The notes under the pieces were generated by a model. That model saw only the letters and a program-made list of their open reading frames with translations, was not told the origin of the DNA and searched no databases. A stretch of DNA of 18,210 nucleotides, taken from Verrucomicrobia bacterium 12-59-8 (lineage in GTDB: Bacteria; Verrucomicrobiota; Verrucomicrobiae; Verrucomicrobiales; Verrucomicrobiaceae). Location: assembly GCA_002279765.1 (NCBI GenBank), contig NCCR01000236.1:1-18210 (forward strand), in the 5' to 3' direction. Position numbers and translations under genes: made by a program. Positions 13,191-18,210 of this stretch are shown here, piece by piece. Each line of letters opens with the position of its first letter. Positions within the stretch are counted from its first letter, which is position 1.

Positions 13191-13474
13191 GGGCCAAAGG
13201 CCCGCAGGAGTCAGCCCAGGGCGCTGCGAGGAACGAGCAAGCCCTGGGGCCTTGTCACGGCGCACCGCCCCTCCCTAGGCCGCGCTCTGAAGGAGCGCAG
13301 GAGAGGTGCGAACAGGACTGAATCGTGCATGGCCGTCTTTCGCACGGCACACGCTCTCCCGCGCCCATTCAGGGCGCGAACTTGAGCATGGCGGGTGGCG
13401 TGCTGAGGTGTCCCAGGGCAGCACTCGCCAAGGCTCGGCCCGCCCTGGGCTGACTCCTTCGCGCCGTTGGCGCG
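13191..13474 (+). mobile_element. Non-autonomous REP/MITE-like element, copy B
   Basis: Copy B is nearly identical to copy A, with terminal repeats at 13206-13223 and 13441-13458 and the same orientation. Identity with copy A continues for about 36 bp past the right hairpin (to the ATTCCATGG near 13501). The sequence before its left hairpin (ACCACAGAGGCGTCGTGG) is shared with copy C. This pattern suggests segmental duplication of already inserted copies. Confidence 0.8.
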
Positions 13475-13579
13475 GCAAAGGCTTCGGCGGTGCTGCAAGC
13501 ATTCCATGGTGGATACTGCTTGGCACTCTGGCGGCCAAACAAGCCGATGGACTCGGCAACAGGCGAACCAAAGTTCAAG

Positions 13580-13682
<103 letters not shown>

Positions 13683-13692
13683 GAGGCGTCGT

Positions 13693-14527
13693 GGGCCAAC
13701 GGCCCGCAGGAGTCAGCCCAGGGCGCTGCGAGGAACGAGCAAGCCCTGGGATTCATGACAACGCGCAGTCTCTCCCAAGGCCGCGCTCTGAAGGAGCGCA
13801 GGAGAGGTGGCGAAATCGTCTGTACCGTGCTTGGCCGTCTTTCGCGTAGGCCACGTTCTCCCGCGCCCATTCAGGTTGCAAAAACAACCCGTTTATCGTT
13901 TCATCAAGGCACGCTTCAACGAAGCACCGGAATCCGTTCATCCTTGCCTGCATGCCGCAATCACTCGCCAAGGTTTACATCCATCTCATTTTCTCGACGA
14001 AAGGGCGCGAGAAGGTCATCCCTCGGCACCTGCATCCAGAACTGCATGACTACATGGGCGGTGTCTTGCGTGATCTGGGCTGCACGGCGGTGGAGATCAA
14101 CACGGAGCCGGATCATGCGCATGTGCTTTTTCTGCTGTCACGCACCGAGACCTTGGGTGACATCGTGCGTCAGGTGAAGACGGGATCGACGGAGTGGCTG
14201 CAAAGGCAGTTGCCGATCCTGCGGAATTTTCATTGGCAGAGTGGCTATGGGGCTTTCTCCGTCAGCCAGTCGAATCTGGCAGAGGTGAAGGAATACATTG
14301 CCAACCAGCAGCGGCATCATCAGGTGATGAGTTTCCAGAAGGAATACCGGCGCTTCCTTGCGAAATACGAAGTCGAGTATGATGAGAGGTATGTCTGGGA
14401 TTGAAGCACCGTCTCCCGCGCACCGTTGGTGCGCCACGATTTGGAAACGGTGATGTTTGCGTGAACCCAGGGCGGCGATGGCTCCGCCATCTTGCCCTGG
14501 GCTGACTCCGACGGCCCTTCAGGCCGT
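13693..14527 (+). mobile_element. IS200-like/RAYT element with transposase, copy C
   Basis: This is an ~835-bp element. Its left end (13693-~13875) has the same hairpin series as copies A, B and D, with the left repeat AGGAGTCAGCCCAGGGCG at 13708-13725. A 150-residue Y1-type transposase gene (13952-14404) follows. The right end has CCCAGGGC … GCCCTGGG around a GGCGATGG-CTCC-GCCATC hairpin, then CTGACTCC and an ACGGCC/GGCCGT hairpin (14511-14527). Subterminal hairpins plus a tyrosine transposase fit IS200/IS605-type or REP-associated transposition of single-stranded DNA. It is the only copy here with a gene, hence the probable autonomous source of the others. Confidence 0.78.
13952..14404 (+). 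CDS. REP-associated/IS200-like tyrosine transposase (Y1_Tnp)
   Basis: A 150-residue protein of the HUH/Y1 transposase superfamily. It has YIHLIFSTKGREKVIP at the N-terminus and the metal-binding HUH-like motif in EPDHAHVLFLL at about residues 52-62. The helix DIVRQVKTGSTEWLQ and WQSGYGAFSVSQSN follow. The catalytic-tyrosine helix VKEYIANQQRHHQVMSFQKE has Tyr ~115 and Gln ~119. The length is normal. Such enzymes cut and rejoin single-stranded DNA at hairpins; in the REP-associated (RAYT) branch they spread short palindromic repeats. All visible motifs are intact. The ATG at 13952 gives the usual MPQSLAKVYIHLIFSTK start. It lies inside a repeat element whose ends recur three more times within 2.2 kb. 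Confidence 0.9.
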   Translation: MPQSLAKVYIHLIFSTKGREKVIPRHLHPELHDYMGGVLRDLGCTAVEINTEPDHAHVLFLLSRTETLGDIVRQVKTGSTEWLQRQLPILRNFHWQSGYGAFSVSQSNLAEVKEYIANQQRHHQVMSFQKEYRRFLAKYEVEYDERYVWD

Positions 14528-14731
14528 GAGGGAGTTACGCCACCGCAAGCTTCACGCCTGCCGCCTGCCGCCTGCCGCTGCGTCGACTCTGGTACCACGG
14601 CATCGGTTCCACAGTACAGTTCCACAGCATCGGCTCTGCTGCTTCTCTCCATCCGGGGCTGCGAGCATGGTGCGAGAAAGCTCAGTGTGAAATGGTTCGC
14701 ACATTCCATGTTCTGCGCTGGGCACTCTGGC
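14528..14731. other. Spacer between transposase element and copy D
   Basis: There is no gene here. It holds three 7-bp CGCCTGC repeats at 14555-14575. Near its right end is GGCACTCTGGCGGG, a sequence also found to the right of copy B near 13522, so shared insertion-flank sequence is possible. Confidence 0.4.
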
Positions 14732-15015
14732 GGGCCAAAGGCCCGCAGGAGTCAGCCCAGGGCGCTGCGAGGAACGAGCAAGCCCAGGGTTTTGTGACGA
14801 CGCGATGTCTCGTTCAAGGCCGCGCTCTGAAGGAGCGCAGGAGAGGTGACGAATAGGTCTGTGCCGTGCATGGCCGCTATATCCGCAGGCCACGTCCTCC
14901 CGCGCCCATTCCGGGCGCGACCTTTTGCGCAAGGCGGTCGATGTGCATGGGACCCAGGGCAGCACTCGCCAAGGCTCGGCCCGCCCTGGGCTGAGTCCTT
15001 CGGCCCTTCAGGCCG
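14732..15015 (+). mobile_element. Non-autonomous REP/MITE-like element, copy D
   Basis: This ~284-bp copy has terminal repeats at 14747-14764 and 14982-14999; the right one has one substitution (CTGAGTCCT for CTGACTCCT). It shares the hairpin order of copies A and B, but its central sequence is diverged and its outer right hairpin is CGGCC-CTTCA-GGCCG, like that of the transposase element rather than CGCGCC-GTT-GGCGCG. It ends 3 bp from the stop codon of the HNH gene, so insertion may have set the end of that gene. Confidence 0.78.
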
Positions 15016-15017
15016 GT

Positions 15018-15437
15018 TCAAGAATTCTTTGGGCGGGGTGAACCCTTTGATAACGAGCCATAGACGACGTTGTGTTCGTCGTCGTGGCAAGAAGTGTGTT
15101 CTGGCACGAGGTTGAGTGGCGAGTGCTGGCTCGGTCCCCCTCGTGTAAGATGATGAAATTTGGCTTCATTCCGCTTAACTGGCTCCTTGCAGCGATGGCA
15201 AGTGCCCTTCCAATGCTTGTAAGAGGCATTCTTTTGAGTGGCGGTTGCATTGCGTCCCCAAGTTGGATGTCGCTGTAGCCGATAAAAGGAAACTGCTGCT
15301 ACAGCTTCGGTGCAAATATCAAGTTCCTGGCCAGTGCGATGGATGAACAAGTCCAAAGCGTCGCGAATGGCTTTATATGCTGCGCATCCAGTTCGGAGTA
15401 TGTTTTGTCTTTGGTTCGCTTGTTCATGTGTAGCCAT
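15018..15437 (-). CDS. Small HNH-type nuclease
   Basis: A 139-residue protein. The first ~85 residues are helical and unfamiliar (NILRTGCAAYKAIRDALDLF …). The C-terminal part has a zinc-ribbon/HNH arrangement: CHRCKEPVKRNEAKFHHL supplies two cysteines and the paired histidines, and LNLVPEHTSCHDDEHN supplies the Asn and the second Cys/His set. HNH folds cut DNA in homing endonucleases, restriction systems and phages; no partner gene here says which. The ATG at 15437 is chosen because upstream in-frame residues are not protein-like. The stop codon TGA (15018-15020) lies 3 bp from repeat copy D. The gene follows the damaged topoisomerase gene on the same strand with a 47-bp gap. Confidence 0.68.
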   Translation of the reverse strand: MATHEQANQRQNILRTGCAAYKAIRDALDLFIHRTGQELDICTEAVAAVSFYRLQRHPTWGRNATATQKNASYKHWKGTCHRCKEPVKRNEAKFHHLTRGGPSQHSPLNLVPEHTSCHDDEHNVVYGSLSKGSPRPKNS

Positions 15438-15484
15438 TTGTGATGGACTTTGAGAGAGCGCGTTGTTGCTTGGATGAAGCAGTC

Positions 15485-17441
15485 TCACGCCGCCACCGCC
15501 AGCGCTGCTGTCTCGGCCACGTCCTTGAACTCCAGCTCTTCTTCCACTCGCAGATTTTCCACGATGTAGGCCTGGCGTTCGGGGGTGTTTTTACCCATGT
15601 AGAAGGAGAGCATTTCTTTGACGCTGCGGTGCTCCGAGGGGATGGCCTTGCCGTCGGCATCGACTTCGTGGTCGCGGACTTTGACGGGCTCCAGGCGCAT
15701 GTTGGGTCCAATGAAATGCTTGAACTCATCGGGGCTGATTTCGCCGAGGCCCTTGAAGCGGGTGATCTCGGCGGTCTTGCCGCAGCGGTGGATGGCGCGC
15801 TGGCGCTCGTCGTCGCTGTAGCAGTAGTAGGTTTCCTTTTTGTTGCGCACGCGGAAGAGCGGCGTCTGCAAAATGTACAGATGGCCTTTGCGCACGAGCT
15901 CGGGGAAGAACTGCAGGAAGTACGTGATCATCAGCAGGCGGATGTGCATGCCGTCCACGTCGGCATCCGTGGCGAGCACGACGCGGTTGAAGCGGAGTTC
16001 TTCGAGGTCTTCCTCAATCTGCAGGGCGTTGGCGAGCAGATAAAACTCCTCGTTTTCATACACGATCTTGCGGGTGAGGCCGAAGCAGTTGAGCGGCTTG
16101 CCGCGCAGGCTGAAGACGGCCTGCGTCTCCACATCGCGGCTCTTGGTGATGCTGCCGATGAAGAGGGTGCTGTCCTCGCGGCGCTTGTCCTTGGTGTCGA
16201 AGTGGACGCGGCAGTCGCGGAGCTTCTTGTTGCAGACCTTGGCCTTGCGGGCGTTCTCACGGGCGGCCTTCTGGATGCCGCTGATCTCTTTGCGCTCGCG
16301 TTCGTTGGAGTTGATCTTTTCCTGCAGCGACTTGGCGATGTCGGCGTGCTTGTGGAGGAAGTTGTCGAGCTGGGCGGTGATGACGCTGGTGATGTGGCCG
16401 CGCAGGTTGCGCCCGTTCGTCTCCATGTGGGTGGAGCCGAGCTTGGTCTTGGTCTGGGACTCGAAGATGGGCTCCTGCACTTTGACGCTGACGGCGGCGA
16501 TGAGGCTGCCGCGCACGTCGGCGGGATCGAACTGCTTTTTGTAAAACTCGCGGCACTCCTGCACGATGGCCTCACGAAAGGCGGCGAGGTGCGTGCCGCC
16601 CTGCGTGGTGTGCTGGCCGTTGACGAAGCTGTAGTATTCTTCGCCGTAGCCGCTGCCATGCGTGAAGGCGACTTCGACGTCCTTGCCGACAAGGTGGATG
16701 ATGGGGTACTGCGGCTCTTCGCTGAGCTTGGCGCGGATGAGGTCCATGAGCCCGTCCTTGGACTTGAACTTCTCTTCGCCTGCCGAAGTGCGCAGCAGCA
16801 TTGTGAGGCCGGGATTGAGCCAGGCGTAGAAGCGCAGCATCTCACGCACGAAGTCGAGCCGGTAATGGGTGTCGTCCGCGAAGCTCTCGGCATCAGCACG
16901 GAAGGCGATGCGGGTGCCGTTGGGCTCCGTGCAGGCTTTGGGCTTGCCCATGTCGTACACGACGATGCCCTGGCTGAACTCGATGGAGCGTGTTTGGTTT
17001 TCGCGGATGGCCTGGATCTCTAAATACTCGGAGAGGGCGTTCACCGCCTTGATGCCGACGCCGTTGAGGCCCCGCCTTGATGCCGACGCCGTTGAGGCCG
17101 ACGGAGCGCTTGAAGACCTCGCTGTCGTACTTGGCACCGGTGTTGATCTGTGCGGCGCATTCCAGCAGCTTGCCCAGCGGGATGCCACGGCCGTAGTCGC
17201 GCACATTGACGGTCTGGTCGTCCGCGATGCTGATCTCGATGGAGTTGCCGTAGCCCATGACGTGTTCGTCGATGCAGTTGTCCAGCACCTCCTTGAGCAG
17301 GACGTAGATGCCATCCTCCGGCAGGGAGCCGTCTCCCAGCTTGCCGATGTACATCCCCGGGCGCAGGCGGATGTGCTCGCGCCAGTCGAGCGATTTGATG
17401 GAGTCTTCAGTGTAACCGTGTGCGGGGGCGGGAGTGGCCAT
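15485..17441 (-). pseudogene. Type IIA topoisomerase subunit B (ParE/GyrB-like), doubly damaged
   Basis: Read through a 28-bp tandem duplication (17044-17099), the gene encodes 642 residues, normal for a short ParE. The GHKL ATPase domain shows EVLDNCIDE (Glu ~51, Asn ~55), DYGRGIP (~82-88) and GLNGVGIKA (~115-123). QTKTKLGS is the ATP-contacting K-loop. The TOPRIM domain retains TDADVDG (~482-488) and RFKGLGE. Two lesions are visible. The duplication shifts the frame after residue ~123. In the TOPRIM domain, LFI is followed directly by [15 protein letters not shown], where relatives have [18 protein letters not shown], so the metal-binding glutamate motif is gone without a frameshift. A ParC/GyrA partner is not next to it. 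It is probably a decayed second topoisomerase; the duplication alone could be an assembly artefact. ATG at 17441. Confidence 0.85.
17044..17099. repeat. 28-bp exact tandem duplication inside the topoisomerase gene
   Basis: Positions 17044-17071 are repeated exactly at 17072-17099. The unit encodes the GLNGVGIKA part of the ATP-binding site on the minus strand. Because 28 is not a multiple of three, the duplication moves the downstream sequence out of frame. Removing one copy gives an uninterrupted 643-codon frame. Confidence 0.97.
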
Positions 17442-17605
17442 GGGGGAATGACGAAATCAGAATGAGAAATGGAAAGAGGTGAGATGGCAGAGAGGGGAGG
17501 GGGAGTCAAGGGCATGTGCCTGACTCCAGCGAGTGCCGGCTCTTCCTCATCCATACGATCTGTGGCCTGCTCAGGCTCCAATGAACTGAGCTGCGGACAG
17601 GGTCT
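17442..17605. other. Intergenic spacer upstream of the topoisomerase gene
   Basis: The 164 bp contain a purine-rich stretch around 17465-17505 (plus strand) but no gene or clear promoter that I can support. Confidence 0.4.
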
Positions 17606-18210
17606 TCAATCCTTCACGCTCTTCCGTGCCTCGGTCACGAGGTTCATGAACAGCTCACGCTGCTCGGCGAGCGCTTCGACGCGGTCTCCCGGGGGCAGTT
17701 TGTGCGCTTCGAGGCAGACGTGGCCTTCGTAGTCGGCTTCGACGAGCAGTTTGGCGAGCTTGTCGAGCGGGTAAGTGCTCTGATTGACACCCCGGATGTG
17801 GACGGTGTGGCCGAGGCGATCCTGGACGAGGGCAAAATTGGCCTCAAGCCCGGCACCGATGAGATCGCTGTCATTGGAGTTCCAGCAGATGCGCACATTG
17901 TCGCGGTCGGCTGCATCCATGATGGTTTTGATGTGCGGCAGTTCGGAGGTTTCCTTGCCATGCACTTCCAGCCGGATTTCCTGGCCAAAGCCGAGCGCGT
18001 AATCGCCGAGTTCCGCCAGCGCCTTGCCGATCTGCGCGAGTGTTTTTTCCACGGGCACGTCCTTGGGCAGGGCGTTGGGCTTCACTTTGACCCCACTGGC
18101 ACCGAGGTCATGGCTCAGTTTGATGTATAGCTTGGCCCCTTCGATGTTCTTCCTCAGTTCGTCCTCTTTGGGCGAGTGAAATTCGAAATTGGTGCCCATG
18201 CCGAGCAGAT
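17606..18210 (-). CDS. Sugar phosphate isomerase/epimerase-like TIM barrel (5' end outside window)
   Basis: The last ~201 residues of a xylose-isomerase-like TIM barrel protein (AP_endonuc_2/PF01261 type). Visible strands and helices include GTNFEFHSPKEDELRKNIEG, LGASGVKVKPNALP, GQEIRLEVHGKETSELPHIK with a probable metal-binding Glu/His, NVRICWNSNDSDLIGAG, GHTVHIRGVNQ, and YEGHVCLEAHKLPPGDRVEA with a late conserved Glu. The frame is open to the right edge, so the true start is missing; the Met at 18199 is internal. Such genes are abundant in Planctomycetes and Verrucomicrobia, where they act in sugar or inositol catabolism. The substrate is not evident. It is transcribed toward the topoisomerase gene. 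Confidence 0.85.
   Translation of the reverse strand, partial: LLGMGTNFEFHSPKEDELRKNIEGAKLYIKLSHDLGASGVKVKPNALPKDVPVEKTLAQIGKALAELGDYALGFGQEIRLEVHGKETSELPHIKTIMDAADRDNVRICWNSNDSDLIGAGLEANFALVQDRLGHTVHIRGVNQSTYPLDKLAKLLVEADYEGHVCLEAHKLPPGDRVEALAEQRELFMNLVTEARKSVKD

Noticed and set aside
15440..17023. 527-codon plus-strand open frame
   Set aside because: It is antisense to the topoisomerase gene, whose minus-strand product is clearly conserved; high GC leaves the opposite strand open.
17442..17581. Extension of the downstream topoisomerase frame to a start near 17581
   Set aside because: Sequence between 17070 and 17581 in that frame is not topoisomerase-like; the correct N-terminus is in the other frame, starting at 17441.

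Overview
The window looks like a chromosomal stretch of a GC-rich Verrucomicrobiota bacterium (Prosthecobacter/Verrucomicrobium-like). This rests on gene content: a lipoprotein with two DUF1080 domains, an ECF sigma factor overlapping a FecR-type anti-sigma protein with a long C-terminal extension, a TIM-barrel sugar isomerase, and a Bacteroidetes/Verrucomicrobia-type topoisomerase B subunit. The assignment comes from recognised protein families, not from a search.

Positions 1-6711 are accessory DNA. They hold a partial C-terminus, an AT-richer two-helix membrane/coiled-coil protein behind a possibly leaderless promoter, a frameshifted AsmA-like remnant, and a hicAB toxin-antitoxin pair with a 20-bp palindrome at the hicA start. 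Convergent to hicAB is a 46-residue protein whose 'LAASALS' motif also ends HicB. A candidate ~95-nt sRNA with a strong terminator follows, then a gene-poor stretch. Next is a replication module (HTH protein, zinc-ribbon/TOPRIM primase, RecA-fold helicase-like ATPase) followed by iteron-like repeats and a 73-bp near-perfect palindrome. An addiction-module antitoxin follows, whose toxin gene is destroyed by a stop codon and a frameshift.

Positions 6722-12094 are more conventional chromosome. On the minus strand are a FecR-like regulator, its ECF sigma factor and a secreted TlpA-like thioredoxin. On the plus strand are the DUF1080 lipoprotein, a small lipoprotein, and a leftover 3' tail of a second DUF1080 gene with its own terminator.

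Positions 12244-15020 hold a conserved hypothetical gene, a 39-bp tandem duplication and a cluster of mobile repeats. One ~835-bp element (13693-14527) encodes an IS200-like/REP-associated tyrosine transposase. Three ~284-bp copies (12835-13117, 13191-13474, 14732-15015) keep its ends but lack the transposase and look like non-autonomous derivatives. Their internal stems appear to covary between copies.

Positions 15018-18210, minus strand, carry a small HNH nuclease, a type IIA topoisomerase B subunit and the 3' part of a sugar isomerase/epimerase. The topoisomerase gene is damaged twice: a 28-bp tandem duplication shifts its frame, and the EGDSA metal-binding motif of its TOPRIM domain is missing in frame. 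Decay (asmA, toxin, DUF1080 tail, topoisomerase) and small tandem duplications recur across the window, as expected of a recombination-prone region.
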